From contig NZ_JARRAB010000003.1 in the NCBI RefSeq assembly GCF_030376615.1, positions 280,312-344,311 of the forward strand: a DNA stretch of 64,000 bases, read 5' to 3'. Positions 20,254 through 28,954 of the stretch are shown piece after piece. The position numbers were made by a program, and so were the translations under genes. Every line of letters begins with the position of its first letter. The first letter of the stretch is position 1. The notes beneath the pieces are model-generated. The model had not been told where the DNA came from, made no database searches, and was given only the letters and a program-made list of their open reading frames with translations. Source of the stretch: Pseudomonas sp. sp1636 (GTDB lineage Bacteria; Pseudomonadota; Gammaproteobacteria; Pseudomonadales; Pseudomonadaceae).

Positions 20254-20394
20254 AGAACCTGTTCATGGCCTCGCGAGCTAGCGCGAGACAAGGAAAAAAT
20301 GGCTGAGAAAGCGCAGTTTGCTTTTGCAAATGAGCATTTATCAGACGTTTTTGACGCGGTATCGCCGACGCGCAGCAGGTCATGGACAGGTTCT
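20254..20394. repeat. MITE-like palindromic element between dppB and dppC
   Basis: About 141 bp bounded by inverted ends: AGAACCTGTTCATG at 20254-20267 and CATGGACAGGTTCT at 20381-20394, matching at 13 of 14. An internal hairpin (TTTGC TTTT GCAAA) lies near the centre. The last base overlaps the dppB stop codon. It resembles an intergenic repeat family of pseudomonads with GAACAGGTTCT ends. No coding capacity or transposase is seen. It splits an operon that is otherwise tight. Confidence 0.65.
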
Positions 20395-21404
20395 TAGCGT
20401 TGATGGCGGATGCGGGGGTTGGCCAGGCCATAGAGGATGTCCACGACGAAGTTGACCAGAATCACCAGGCAGGCGATCAGCAGGATGCCGTTCTGCACCA
20501 CCGGGTAGTCGCGCGCGCCGATCGACTCGATCAGCCACTTGCCGATGCCCGGCCAGGAGAAGATGGTTTCGGTCAGTACCGCGCCAGCGAGCAGGGCGCC
20601 GACCTGCAGGCCGAATACCGTGAGCACCGGGATCAGCGCGTTGCGCAGGCCATGCACGAACACCACCCGGGCCGGCGACAGACCCTTGGCGCGGGCGGTG
20701 CGTATGTAGTCCTCGCGCAACACTTCGAGCATCGCCGAGCGGGTCATGCGCGCAATCACCGCCAGCGGGATGGTGCCGAGCACGATGGCCGGCAGGATCA
20801 GGTGGTGCAGGGCATCGACGAAGGCGCCTTCCTCCTCCGACAGCAGCGTGTCGATCAGCATGAAGCCCGTCACCGGCTCGATGTCGTAGAGCAGGTCGAT
20901 GCGCCCGGACACCGGGGTCCAGCCCAGGCCGACGGAGAAGAACATGATCAGCAGCAGACCCCACCAGAAGATCGGCATGGAATAGCCCGCCAGGGAAATA
21001 CCCATCACCCCGTGGTCGAACAGCGAACCGCGCTTGAGCGCGGCCACGACCCCGGCGACCAGCCCCAGGCTGCCGGCGAACAGCAGGGCGGCCACGGCCA
21101 GTTCGACGGTCGCCGGGAACAGGGTGAGGAACTCGCTCCACACGCTTTCGCGGGTGCGTAGCGATTCGCCGAGGTCGCCCCGAGCCAGTTGGCCGATGTA
21201 GTCGAGGTACTGGGCGTACAGTGGCTTGTTCAGGCCCAGGCGCTCCATGGCTTCGGCGTGCATGACCGGGTCGACCCGGCGCTCGCCCATCATCACTTCC
21301 ACCGGGTCGCCGGGGATCATGCGAATCAGCGCGAAGGTCAGCAAGGTGACGCCGAAGAAGGTGGGAATCAGCAATCCCAGACGTCTGGCAATAAAGTACA
21401 GCAT
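20394..21404 (-). CDS. dppB: Dipeptide ABC transporter permease (DppB type)
   Basis: The other inner-membrane permease, 336 residues with about six membrane segments. The start is MLYFIARRLGLLIPTFFGVT, the usual DppB N-terminal helix, followed by RMIPGDPVEVMMG and the long periplasmic loop, then the EAA loop DYIRTARAKGLS. The stop codon abuts the MITE-like repeat. A stable hairpin lies in the 221-bp gap to the binding-protein gene. Confidence 0.93.
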   Translation of the reverse strand: MLYFIARRLGLLIPTFFGVTLLTFALIRMIPGDPVEVMMGERRVDPVMHAEAMERLGLNKPLYAQYLDYIGQLARGDLGESLRTRESVWSEFLTLFPATVELAVAALLFAGSLGLVAGVVAALKRGSLFDHGVMGISLAGYSMPIFWWGLLLIMFFSVGLGWTPVSGRIDLLYDIEPVTGFMLIDTLLSEEEGAFVDALHHLILPAIVLGTIPLAVIARMTRSAMLEVLREDYIRTARAKGLSPARVVFVHGLRNALIPVLTVFGLQVGALLAGAVLTETIFSWPGIGKWLIESIGARDYPVVQNGILLIACLVILVNFVVDILYGLANPRIRHQR

Positions 21405-21586
21405 GCGCGTCAGAGCTCCAGTGGGGGTGGGCCTGCGTCAGGCTGCATGGCCCGACACTGTTGTTGGGTGGTGCGAGGGATGGCGAGCCGGTCGGTCGCC
21501 CGGGGCCAGATGAGTGCAGGCATCCGTACGCTCCGCGAAGTCTTGGCTACGGCCAAGCGGCGACCGGAGAGGCCGCCGTTGCCCGC

Positions 21587-21610
21587 TTGCCGAGCGGGTG
21601 CGCTCGGCAA
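21587..21610. repeat. Perfect hairpin between the binding-protein gene and dppB
   Basis: TTGCCGAGCG (21587-21596), loop GGTG, CGCTCGGCAA (21601-21610): a perfect 10-bp stem, 16 bp downstream of the binding-protein stop. It may be a transcription attenuator or mRNA 3' stabiliser, which would raise the binding protein relative to the permeases, as in malE-malF of E. coli (inference). Confidence 0.7.
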
Positions 21611-21625
21611 CGTCTTGGCGCAGGG

Positions 21626-23224
21626 TTACTCGACGCTGACGCCGTAGAAGGCGTTGAGCGCGAAGGGGCTGATCTTGAAGTCCTGCACGTTCTTGCGCAT
21701 CGGTTGATAGACGGTGGAGTGGGCGATCGGAGTGATCGGCACTTCACGCTTGAGAATCACCTGGGCCTGTTGGTACAACGCGGTGCGCTCGGCCACGTCG
21801 GAGGTGCGCTTGGCCGCCTTGATCAACTTGTCGTAGTCCTCGAAGCACCACTTGGAGAAGTTGTTGCCGTCCACTGCATCGCAGCCGTACAGGGTGCCCA
21901 GCCAGTTGTCCGGGTCGCCGTTATCGCCGCTCCAGCCGATCAGCATGGCGTCGTGTTCGCCGGCCTTGGTGCGCTTGAGGTACTCGCCCCATTCGTAGGT
22001 GACGATCTTCACCTTGAGGCCGATCTTGGCCCAATCGCTTTGCAGCATCTCGGCCATCAGTTTGGCGTTGGGGTTGTAGGGGCGCTGCACCGGCATGGCC
22101 CACAGGGTGATCTCGGTGCCTTCCTGGACGCCGGCAGCCTGGAGCAGCTGCTTGGCTTTCTGCGGATCGTAGGCGGCGTCCTTGATGCTGTCGTTATACG
22201 ACCACTGGGTCGGCGGCATGCCGTTGACCGCCAGTTGGCCGGCGCTCTGGTACACCGCGTCGATGATCGCCTGCTTGTTTACCGCCATGTCCAGAGCCTG
22301 GCGCACGGCGAGCTGGTCGAATGGCGGGTGCTTCACGTTGTAGGCGATATAGCCATCATTGAAGCCCGGCTGCGACGGCATCTGGATGTTCGGATCCTGT
22401 TGCAGCGCCTCGAGGTCGGCCGGGCGCGGGAACAGGGTGACATGGCATTCGCCGGCCCTGAGCTTCTGCATGCGCACCGAGGCGTCGGTGTTGATGGCGA
22501 AGATCAGGTTGTCGATCTTGACCTCATCCGGGTTCCAGTAATCCTTATTGCCCTTGAAGCGGATCTGCGAATCCTTCTGGTAGCGGTTGAACACGAAGGG
22601 GCCGGTGCCGATCGGCTTCTGGTTGATCTCGGCGGCCTTGCCGGCCTCGAGCAACTGCCCGGCGTACTCGGCCGAGTGGATCGAGGCGAAGCTCATCGCC
22701 AGGTTCTGGATAAAGGCGGCGTCCACCTGGTTGAGGGTGAACTTGACGGTTAGCTCGTCGAGCTTCTCGATCTGGGCGATATTGGCGTCCATGCCCATGT
22801 CGGTGAAGTAGGGGAATTCGGTCGGGTAGGCCTTGCGGAACGGATGCTCCTTGTCGAGCATGCGCTGGAAGGTGAACAGCACGTCGTCGGCGTTGAAGGT
22901 GCGACTCGGTTTGAAGTAGCCGGTGCTGTGGAACTTCACCCCGGGCCGCAGGTGGAAGGTGTAGCTCAGGCCATCGGCGGCGATGTCCCACTTTTGCGCG
23001 AGGCCGGGGATGACCGCGGTGCCGCCGCGCTCGAACTGGGTCAGGCGGTTGAACACGGTTTCCGCGGAGGCATCGAAGTCGGTGCCGGTGGTATACAGCC
23101 CCGGGTCGAAGCCCGCCGGACTGCCCTCGGAACAGAACACCAGGTTGCTCGCGGCCTGGGCGAGCGGGGTGCTGGCAATCAATCCAGCAACGACAAAAGC
23201 CTGGATGAAGGCGTTTTTACGCAT
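21626..23224 (-). CDS. dppA: Periplasmic dipeptide-binding protein of the ABC importer (DppA type)
   Basis: A 532-residue SBP_bac_5 protein that delivers peptides to the DppBCDF complex. I start it at the ATG ending at 23224, which gives a clean signal peptide (basic MRKN, hydrophobic core, cleavage after TPLAQA). Mature sequence begins ASNLVFCSEGSPAGFDP. Family segments include RPGVKFHSTGYFKPSRTFNADDV and IGWSGDNGDPDNW. It heads the minus-strand unit dppABCDF. Peptide specificity cannot be read from sequence. Confidence 0.92.
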   Translation of the reverse strand: MRKNAFIQAFVVAGLIASTPLAQAASNLVFCSEGSPAGFDPGLYTTGTDFDASAETVFNRLTQFERGGTAVIPGLAQKWDIAADGLSYTFHLRPGVKFHSTGYFKPSRTFNADDVLFTFQRMLDKEHPFRKAYPTEFPYFTDMGMDANIAQIEKLDELTVKFTLNQVDAAFIQNLAMSFASIHSAEYAGQLLEAGKAAEINQKPIGTGPFVFNRYQKDSQIRFKGNKDYWNPDEVKIDNLIFAINTDASVRMQKLRAGECHVTLFPRPADLEALQQDPNIQMPSQPGFNDGYIAYNVKHPPFDQLAVRQALDMAVNKQAIIDAVYQSAGQLAVNGMPPTQWSYNDSIKDAAYDPQKAKQLLQAAGVQEGTEITLWAMPVQRPYNPNAKLMAEMLQSDWAKIGLKVKIVTYEWGEYLKRTKAGEHDAMLIGWSGDNGDPDNWLGTLYGCDAVDGNNFSKWCFEDYDKLIKAAKRTSDVAERTALYQQAQVILKREVPITPIAHSTVYQPMRKNVQDFKISPFALNAFYGVSVE

Positions 23225-23388
23225 AGTGACCTCATTGATTGTTGTGGTTGTTCGCGTGAGGGGACTCTTGTGGAGACCTTGGCTGAAGCTATGCATGGCA
23301 TGAGCCGCAGGCAAGAGGCAGAACGCATTGAGCGTAGCAACTGTGGGCGAGTTGTACGTAGTTGTCGCATTTAAGCAATTGCGTGGCG

Positions 23389-23426
23389 AAAAAATGCCAA
23401 GACGCCGCTATCTTCCGATAACGGCG
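23389..23426 (-). terminator. Intrinsic terminator after the SIMPL-domain gene
   Basis: On the minus strand, stem CGCCGTTATC, loop GGAA, stem GATAGCGGCG (23403-23426, one G-U pair), followed 8 nt later by a T6 tract. It lies 11 bp after the SIMPL gene stop and before the dppA promoter region. Confidence 0.65.
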
Positions 23427-23436
23427 CTGCATGCGC

Positions 23437-24165
23437 TCAGGGCATCTGCACTTCGATCACGCCGTCGGCGTTGATCGTCACCTGGCTGGTGCCGGCTTCG
23501 ATTTCCGGCGTCACCGCGGCCTCCATCATCGCCGCGCCTTTCATCGCGTGCATGCGCATCGGCATCGGCGGTGCAAAGCCGCCGCTGTTCAGGCTCAGGC
23601 TGACCAGTTTGTAGCCGCTGCCGCCCAGCGCGTCGGTGGCCAGTTGGGCGCGGGCCTTGAACGCCGCGACGGCATCCTTGAGCAGGGCGTCCTCATGGGT
23701 TTTGCGGGTGGCGTTGGCGATGCTGAAGTCCATGCCGCCCATCTTCAGATCCTTGAGCAGTTCGCCGGTCAGCTGCGACAGGCTGGCGAAGTCCGCGCTT
23801 TCCAGGCGCAGTTCGGCGCGTTCGCGCCAGGCGCTGATCTGCGGGCCTTTCTCGCCCCCCTGGTTTTCAGAATAAACCGGGTAGCTGTGGCGGCTGCCCA
23901 TGGCCACGCTGACGCCCTTGACCTTGCGTGCCTGGGCAATGCTGGCGTTGAGGGTTGTGCTGATCTGCGCGGCCAGTGCGGCGGGGTCGCTGTCTTGCGC
24001 TTCGCTATAGAGGGTGACGTGCATCAGGTCGTGGGCGATTTCCTGATTGACCTCGGCACGCAGGGCAATCTGGTTGTAGCGAGTCTCTTCGGCGTGTGCC
24101 GCAAGGCTGAGCAGGGCAACGGCGCTGAGGGTGAGAGCACTGGCGAGGCGGGACAATGGCTGCAT
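23437..24165 (-). CDS. Periplasmic SIMPL-domain (DUF541) protein
   Basis: A 242-residue exported protein of the SIMPL family. The start at 24165 gives a signal peptide of about 25 residues cleaved after LAAHA. The family fold is seen in the repeated alternation of short strands and helices, with QSYPVYSE-like and GYKLVSLSLN segments and a Met-rich stretch (PMPMRMHAMKGAAMM, about residues 198-212). E. coli YggE belongs to this family and is linked to oxidative stress; the biochemical role is unknown. It is divergent from the RegB-type kinase gene. The Met-rich loop could bind Cu(I), which is speculation. Confidence 0.85.
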   Translation of the reverse strand: MQPLSRLASALTLSAVALLSLAAHAEETRYNQIALRAEVNQEIAHDLMHVTLYSEAQDSDPAALAAQISTTLNASIAQARKVKGVSVAMGSRHSYPVYSENQGGEKGPQISAWRERAELRLESADFASLSQLTGELLKDLKMGGMDFSIANATRKTHEDALLKDAVAAFKARAQLATDALGGSGYKLVSLSLNSGGFAPPMPMRMHAMKGAAMMEAAVTPEIEAGTSQVTINADGVIEVQMP

Positions 24166-24340
24166 AACGATTCCTTGTGAGCGAGGTGGGTGAAGTATTG
24201 CTGAGGGTAGACGAAGCACTGCGACTATTCGGGTTAATTCCGCTTCCTGCTGCGTTCGGTGTTGCGCTACCACGCCGAGTGGCACAGCGGCTGCGGCGCG
24301 TTGCCGCAGCTGGTCAGCTGAAGCCTTGGTTATACTCCTC

Positions 24341-24364
24341 GGGCTCGGCACACGAGCCCTTTTT
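24341..24364 (+). terminator. Terminator-like hairpin in the RegB leader
   Basis: Stem GGGCTCG (24341-24347), loop GCACA, stem CGAGCCC (24353-24359), then TTTTT. The U-tract runs straight into the GGAGAG ribosome-binding site of the kinase gene. No plus-strand gene lies upstream that it could terminate, so it is a candidate attenuator or 5' stabilising stem. A -10-like TATACT at 24331-24336 would place the transcript start at the hairpin. Confidence 0.6.
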
Positions 24365-24373
24365 GGAGAGTCC

Positions 24374-25627
24374 ATGCTCGCACCCGTACAGTTGTTGTCG
24401 GCCAGTCGGCAAAATCTCTGGCGCCTGACCCTGATCCGTATTCTGGTTCTGGTCGCTCAGGCCGGCGCGGTGGGCCTGGCCTTCAAGTCGGGCTTGCTGC
24501 CGCTGCCCTGGCAGCAGCTGAGCATCACTTTGACGGTCTCGCTGGCGTTGTGCCTGTTGACCGCCTTGCGGCTGCGTGGGCCGTGGCCGGTCACCGAGCT
24601 GGAATATGCGGTGCAGCTGGGTTGCGATCTGATCATTCATGGCGTGCTGCTGTATTACTCGGGCGGCTCGACCAACCCGTTCGTCTCCTATTTCCTCGTG
24701 CCGCTGACCATCGCCGCGGCGACCTTGCCCTGGCTGTTCACCATCACCTTGGCGGGCCTGGCACTGGCCGGCTACACCCTGCTGCTGGTGTGGGCGAGCC
24801 CGCTGGACTTGCCGCCAGGCCCTCGCGAAAGCCTGTTGAGCTACGGTATGTGGCTGAGTTTCGCCCTGGCCGCGGGGCTGATTACCTTCTTCGTCGCCAA
24901 GATGGCCGAGGAGCTGCGCGATCAGGAAGAACTGCGCGCCGAGCGCCGCGAGGAAGGCCTGCGCGACCAGCAGTTGCTGGCGGTCGCCACCCAGGCCGCC
25001 GGGGCGGCTCATGAATTGGGTACGCCGCTGGCGACCATGAGCGTATTGATCAAGGAATTGCGCCTCGAACATCAGGATCCGCTATTGCAGGAAGACCTGG
25101 CGGTGCTGCAGGAGCAGGTCAGGCTGTGCAAGCAGACCCTGCAACAACTGGTGCGTGCGGCCGAGGCGGATCGGCGTCAGACGGTGATCGAGCAATCCTG
25201 TGTCGAATGGCTGGAAACCGCCCTCAAGCGCTGGCACCTGATGCGCCCCGAAGCCAGCTACCGTTACCAGTGCCTGGGGCTGGGCACGCCGCCGCGGCTC
25301 ATGCCGCCAGCGGATCTGACCCAGGCGCTGCTCAACCTGCTGAACAACGCCGCCGACGCCTGCCCGGACAAGTTGGACATTCGTCTCGACTGGGATCACC
25401 AATGGCTGCGCCTGAGCATTCGCGATTTTGGCGCCGGGGTGCCGCTGGCCATTGCCGAACAGCTCGGTCGGCCGTTTTTCACCACCAAGGGTAAGGGCTT
25501 CGGGCTGGGTTTATTCCTCAGCCAGGCCAGCGTCACCCGTGCCGGCGGCACGGTAAAGCTGTATAACCACGAAGAGGGCGGCACGCTCACCGAGCTCAAG
25601 TTGCCGCGCGCCTATGGCAGAGCCTGA
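24374..25627 (+). CDS. roxS: Redox-responsive sensor histidine kinase (RegB/PrrB/RoxS)
   Basis: The membrane kinase of the RegBA/RoxSR system, which senses respiratory redox state through quinones. Its 417 residues have six hydrophobic segments in the first 165. The family quinone-site motif GGSTNPFVSY lies near residue 97. The H-box GAAHELGTPLA puts the phospho-histidine at His213. The N-box LLNNAADAC and the G-boxes DFGAGVP and GKGFGLGLFL follow. The RegB redox cysteine beside the H-box region was not clearly found. The response regulator begins 13 bp downstream. RoxSR controls cyanide-insensitive and other oxidases in pseudomonads. Confidence 0.92.
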   Translation: MLAPVQLLSASRQNLWRLTLIRILVLVAQAGAVGLAFKSGLLPLPWQQLSITLTVSLALCLLTALRLRGPWPVTELEYAVQLGCDLIIHGVLLYYSGGSTNPFVSYFLVPLTIAAATLPWLFTITLAGLALAGYTLLLVWASPLDLPPGPRESLLSYGMWLSFALAAGLITFFVAKMAEELRDQEELRAERREEGLRDQQLLAVATQAAGAAHELGTPLATMSVLIKELRLEHQDPLLQEDLAVLQEQVRLCKQTLQQLVRAAEADRRQTVIEQSCVEWLETALKRWHLMRPEASYRYQCLGLGTPPRLMPPADLTQALLNLLNNAADACPDKLDIRLDWDHQWLRLSIRDFGAGVPLAIAEQLGRPFFTTKGKGFGLGLFLSQASVTRAGGTVKLYNHEEGGTLTELKLPRAYGRA

Positions 25628-25640
25628 GGAAGCATTGAGT

Positions 25641-26201
25641 ATGAACGACGAAGTCCTGTTCGAAGGCGAAGAACAGCCCCATCTGCTGCTGGTCGACGAT
25701 GATCCGACCTTTACCCGGGTGATGGCGCGGGCCATGAGTCGTCGCGGCCTGCGCGTCTCGACGGCCTGTTCCGCCGAAGAGGGTCTGGCCCTGGCCGAGC
25801 AGGATCTGCCGGATTACGCGGTGCTCGACTTGAAGATGGAAGGCGATTCCGGTCTGGTGTTGTTGCCCAAGTTGCTGGAACTGGATGCGGAGATGCGCGT
25901 GGTGATCCTCACCGGTTATTCGAGCATCGCCACCGCGGTGGAGGCGATCAAGCGCGGCGCCTGCAACTATCTGTGCAAGCCGGCCGATGCCGACGATGTG
26001 CTGGCCGCGCTGCTGACCCAGCATGCGGATCTGGATACCCTGGTGCCGGAAAACCCGATGTCGGTGGATCGCCTGCAGTGGGAGCATATCCAGCGGGTAT
26101 TGGCCGAACACGAAGGCAATATCTCCGCCACCGCCCGCGCCCTGGGCATGCACCGGCGCACCCTGCAACGCAAGTTGCAGAAGCGTCCGGTAAAGCGCTG
26201 A
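25641..26201 (+). CDS. roxR: Redox response regulator (RegA/PrrA/RoxR)
   Basis: The DNA-binding partner of the kinase just upstream, 186 residues. The receiver domain has VDDDPTFTRV, the phospho-acceptor Asp63 in AVLDLKMEGDSG, the conserved TGYSS, and the lysine in YLCKPAD. A Pro-containing linker leads to a C-terminal Fis-type helix-turn-helix (EHEGNISATARALGMHRRTLQRKLQKR), nearly identical in layout to RegA proteins. The ATG at 25641 follows GAGGAAGC. A GC-rich hairpin without a T-run (26202-26229) follows the stop. Confidence 0.93.
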   Translation: MNDEVLFEGEEQPHLLLVDDDPTFTRVMARAMSRRGLRVSTACSAEEGLALAEQDLPDYAVLDLKMEGDSGLVLLPKLLELDAEMRVVILTGYSSIATAVEAIKRGACNYLCKPADADDVLAALLTQHADLDTLVPENPMSVDRLQWEHIQRVLAEHEGNISATARALGMHRRTLQRKLQKRPVKR

Positions 26202-26382
26202 GCGGCGGCTAATCTGCTACGGCCGCCGCCAGACGCTCGCGCTAGGTTTGGGCGCGGCCTCGCGACGGCAGCCGATACTTTCCCCGCCCCTGAGATATAG
26301 CCGGATTCGATCCGAAGCACTGTCGCCCCGCGCCTGTTGTTATGATTAGCCCCCTAAGTAATCCTCCTGCCCAGGGGCTGCC

Positions 26383-27324
26383 ATGCTCGCTGTCGTCCAG
26401 CAAACCTTCGCCATCACCGCGCCGGTCTTCTCGATGCTGTTCCTCGGGGTGGGGCTCAAGCGTCTGGGCTGGATCGACGACGCCTTTATCGACACCGCGT
26501 CGTCGCTGGTGTTTCGCGGCACCCTGCCGGCGCTGCTGTTTCTCGGCATCGTCAAGGCGGATCTGAGCACGGCCTTGCAGCCGGCGCTGCTCGGCTACTT
26601 TGTACTGGCGACCCTGGTGTGTTTCCTGCTCGCCTGGGGTTGGGCCATCTGGCGCTGGCCGCAGGTGGATCGCGGGATCTACACCCAGGGTGCGTTTCGC
26701 GGCAACAATGGCATCGTCGGCCTGGCACTGGCCACCAGCCTGTACGGCGATTACGGCTTGTCGGTCGGCGCGGTGCTGGGCGGGGTGGTGATCCTTTGCT
26801 ACAACACGCTGTCGGCCATAGTGCTGGCGATTTACAGCCCGAACGTCAAATCCGACCCCTGGATCATCTGTAAAAGCATCTTCAGCAACCCACTGATCAT
26901 CGGGGTGCTGGTGGCCATGCCGATCGCCTATTGGCGGCTGCCATTGCCGGACTGGTTGATGGTTTCGGCCGGGTACTTCGCGCAGATGACCCTGCCGCTG
27001 GCGTTGATCTGCATCGGTGGCACCCTGAGTCTGGCCTCGTTACGCGAGAGCAGCGGCATTGCCATCAGTTCGAGCCTGATGAAAATGGTCTGGCTGCCCT
27101 TGCTGGCCACGCTGGGCGCCTGGCTATGGGGCTTTCGCCAGGCCGACCTGGCGATCCTGTTTCTCTATTTCGCCAGTCCCACGGCCGCCGCCAGTTTCGT
27201 CATGGCGCGAGCGGTGAGTGGCAATCATCAGCTGGCGGCGGCGATCATCGTGATCACCACCCTGGCCGCGGTGGTGACCATCAACCTCGGTTTGCTGCTG
27301 TTGCAATGGGCCGGCTGGATCTGA
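26383..27324 (+). CDS. AEC-family membrane transporter
   Basis: A 313-residue inner-membrane protein of the auxin efflux carrier superfamily. It has about ten hydrophobic segments arranged as two halves, with AFRGNNGIVGLALATSLYG in the first half and FASPTAAASFVMARAVSGN in the second, which match the conserved N/P-containing crossover regions of AEC carriers. Bacterial members move dicarboxylates such as malonate or malate, but the substrate here is unknown. It is convergent with the antiporter gene, with only 3 bp between the stops. Confidence 0.85.
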   Translation: MLAVVQQTFAITAPVFSMLFLGVGLKRLGWIDDAFIDTASSLVFRGTLPALLFLGIVKADLSTALQPALLGYFVLATLVCFLLAWGWAIWRWPQVDRGIYTQGAFRGNNGIVGLALATSLYGDYGLSVGAVLGGVVILCYNTLSAIVLAIYSPNVKSDPWIICKSIFSNPLIIGVLVAMPIAYWRLPLPDWLMVSAGYFAQMTLPLALICIGGTLSLASLRESSGIAISSSLMKMVWLPLLATLGAWLWGFRQADLAILFLYFASPTAAASFVMARAVSGNHQLAAAIIVITTLAAVVTINLGLLLLQWAGWI

Positions 27325-27327
27325 CGG

Positions 27328-28419
27328 TCAGGCCAGGTGCTGTTTGCGCCAGGCCCGCCCGGCGATCACCACCAGGGTCACGGCCGTCAGCGGCAGTACG
27401 TAACCGAGCATGGCGTTGCCGAAGGTCTGGGCGAACGGCCGGCCGGTGGCGAACAGCAGCAGGTAGAGGGTGTAGGCGGCGTAGTAGGCGAGGAACAGCA
27501 GGCCTTCCCAGCGGCTGATGCGGTAGCCGGCAAAGAAGATCGGCAGGCAGGCCACGGCCACCGCGATCATCACCGGGAAGTCGAAGGCCAGCGCGTTCGG
27601 CGAAATCGAGATCGGTAGCGGCGAGACCAGCGAGGCCAGGCCCAGCACGCAGAGCAGGTTGAAGATATTGCTGCCGACGATATTGCCCACGGCGATATCC
27701 CGTTCGCCGCGGATGGCGGCGAGGAGCGAGGTGGCCAGCTCCGGCAGCGAGGTGCCGATGGCCACCACGGTCAGGCCGATGATCAGCTCGGACAAGCCGA
27801 GGGCGCGGGCCAGGCTGACCGCGCCTTCGACCAGGAAGTTGGAGCCGCTCACCAGCAACACCAGACCGACAACGATCAACGCCAGGTTGATCAGCCAGGC
27901 ATAGGGCTTGGGCGCTTCGTGCAGGCCGAACTCCTTGGCGAACTCGTCATCTGCGCCGGTGTTCTTGTCCCTGAGGCTGCTGATGATCAGGAAGCCGGTG
28001 TAGGCCAGCACGCCGCCGAACAGCAGGGCGCCGTCGAGCGGGCTCAGGCTGCCGTCCCAGGCCAGGGCGTAAACCACCAGGCTGGCGCCGATCATGATCG
28101 GCACGTCCAGGCGGATCAACTGGCGCGAGACGATCAGCGGCGCGACCAGGGCCGTCAGGCCGAGGATCAGCAGGATGTTGGCAATGTTGCTGCCGAGCAC
28201 GTTGCCGATGGCCAGGTCGCCGCTGCCATTCAGCGCGGCTTGCACACTGACTGCGGTTTCCGGCGCACTGGTGCCGAAGGCCACCACGGTCAGGCCGATC
28301 ACCAGCGGCGGGATACCGAATTGCGCCGCCAGTTTGGCGGCGCCGCGTACCAGCACCTCGGCGCCGGCCACCAGCAATACCAGGCCGGCAATCAGGTAGA
28401 CGAAGGTCATCAGGGTCAT
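27328..28419 (-). CDS. Ca2+/Na+ exchanger family antiporter (YrbG type)
   Basis: A 363-residue K+-independent Ca2+/Na+ exchanger-like protein. Two alpha repeats are clear: VVAFGTSAPETAVSVQAAL with GNVLGSNIANILLILG, and VVAIGTSLPELATSLLAA with GNIVGSNIFNLLCVLG. Each carries the conserved Glu and Asn ion ligands. About ten membrane segments flank an acidic cytoplasmic loop (NTGADDEFAKEF). Ion preference is inferred from the family. It is a single-gene unit, divergent from nothing close; an RlpA-like gene follows upstream on the same strand. Confidence 0.9.
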   Translation of the reverse strand: MTLMTFVYLIAGLVLLVAGAEVLVRGAAKLAAQFGIPPLVIGLTVVAFGTSAPETAVSVQAALNGSGDLAIGNVLGSNIANILLILGLTALVAPLIVSRQLIRLDVPIMIGASLVVYALAWDGSLSPLDGALLFGGVLAYTGFLIISSLRDKNTGADDEFAKEFGLHEAPKPYAWLINLALIVVGLVLLVSGSNFLVEGAVSLARALGLSELIIGLTVVAIGTSLPELATSLLAAIRGERDIAVGNIVGSNIFNLLCVLGLASLVSPLPISISPNALAFDFPVMIAVAVACLPIFFAGYRISRWEGLLFLAYYAAYTLYLLLFATGRPFAQTFGNAMLGYVLPLTAVTLVVIAGRAWRKQHLA

Positions 28420-28518
28420 TGCAAAGGGCTCCAGAAAAGTGGCGCTAGTTTAATCATCGGCTTGCGGTACGCCAGAGGGCGATCGGGGCTATCGCGTCTT
28501 CTTTGTAAACAACTATGT

Positions 28519-28893
28519 TCACTCGCCCAGTTGCTGCACGCGCACCGGCACCACGCCGGCGCGCAGCATGTCGATCTGCTCCGCGGCTTGGCGCGACAAA
28601 TCGATAATCCGCCCTCTGGCGTAGGGGCCGCGGTCGTTGATGCGCACCACCACGCTCTTGTCGTTGCGCAGGTTGGTGACCCGTACCTTGCTGCCGAAGG
28701 GCAGGCTACGATGCGCGGCCGTCAGGGCGTGCTGGTCGAAGCGCTCGCCGCTGGCGGTTTTCTTGCCGTGGTGGCGCGCGCCGTAATAGGACGCCTGACC
28801 TTCGGCGCGGTAACCGTGCGGGTCTACCTGGCCCTGGCTGGCGCAGCCGGCGAGTAGGGCGAACAGGGCGAGTAGCAGGACGCAGCGTGGCAT
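28519..28893 (-). CDS. Small RlpA-like double-psi beta-barrel lipoprotein
   Basis: A 124-residue predicted lipoprotein. The signal sequence ends in the lipobox LLAGC with Cys17. The rest is one RlpA/DPBB domain: [56 protein letters not shown]. The catalytic-type Asp of DPBB lytic enzymes is present in RINDRGPY. It lacks the SPOR domain of full RlpA, so it may be a mini lytic transglycosylase not targeted to denuded septal glycan. An SD-like GGAGAT precedes the ATG. Confidence 0.88.
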   Translation of the reverse strand: MPRCVLLLALFALLAGCASQGQVDPHGYRAEGQASYYGARHHGKKTASGERFDQHALTAAHRSLPFGSKVRVTNLRNDKSVVVRINDRGPYARGRIIDLSRQAAEQIDMLRAGVVPVRVQQLGE

Positions 28894-28912
28894 CGGTGGT
28901 ATCTCCAGATAG

Positions 28913-28935
28913 ACAAACGCCGGGCAAGCCCGGCG
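28913..28935 (-). terminator. Intrinsic terminator after gatB
   Basis: On the minus strand, stem CGCCGGG, loop CTTG, stem CCCGGCG (28918-28935), followed by TTTGTCT. It lies 20 bp after the gatB stop and before the RlpA-like gene. Confidence 0.6.
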
Positions 28936-28954
28936 CTGATCGGTTTCGATGGCT

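Noticed and set aside
20254..20394. A small gene between dppB and dppC
   Set aside because: Frames here are short, unconserved and lie across the palindrome; the inverted ends explain the sequence better.
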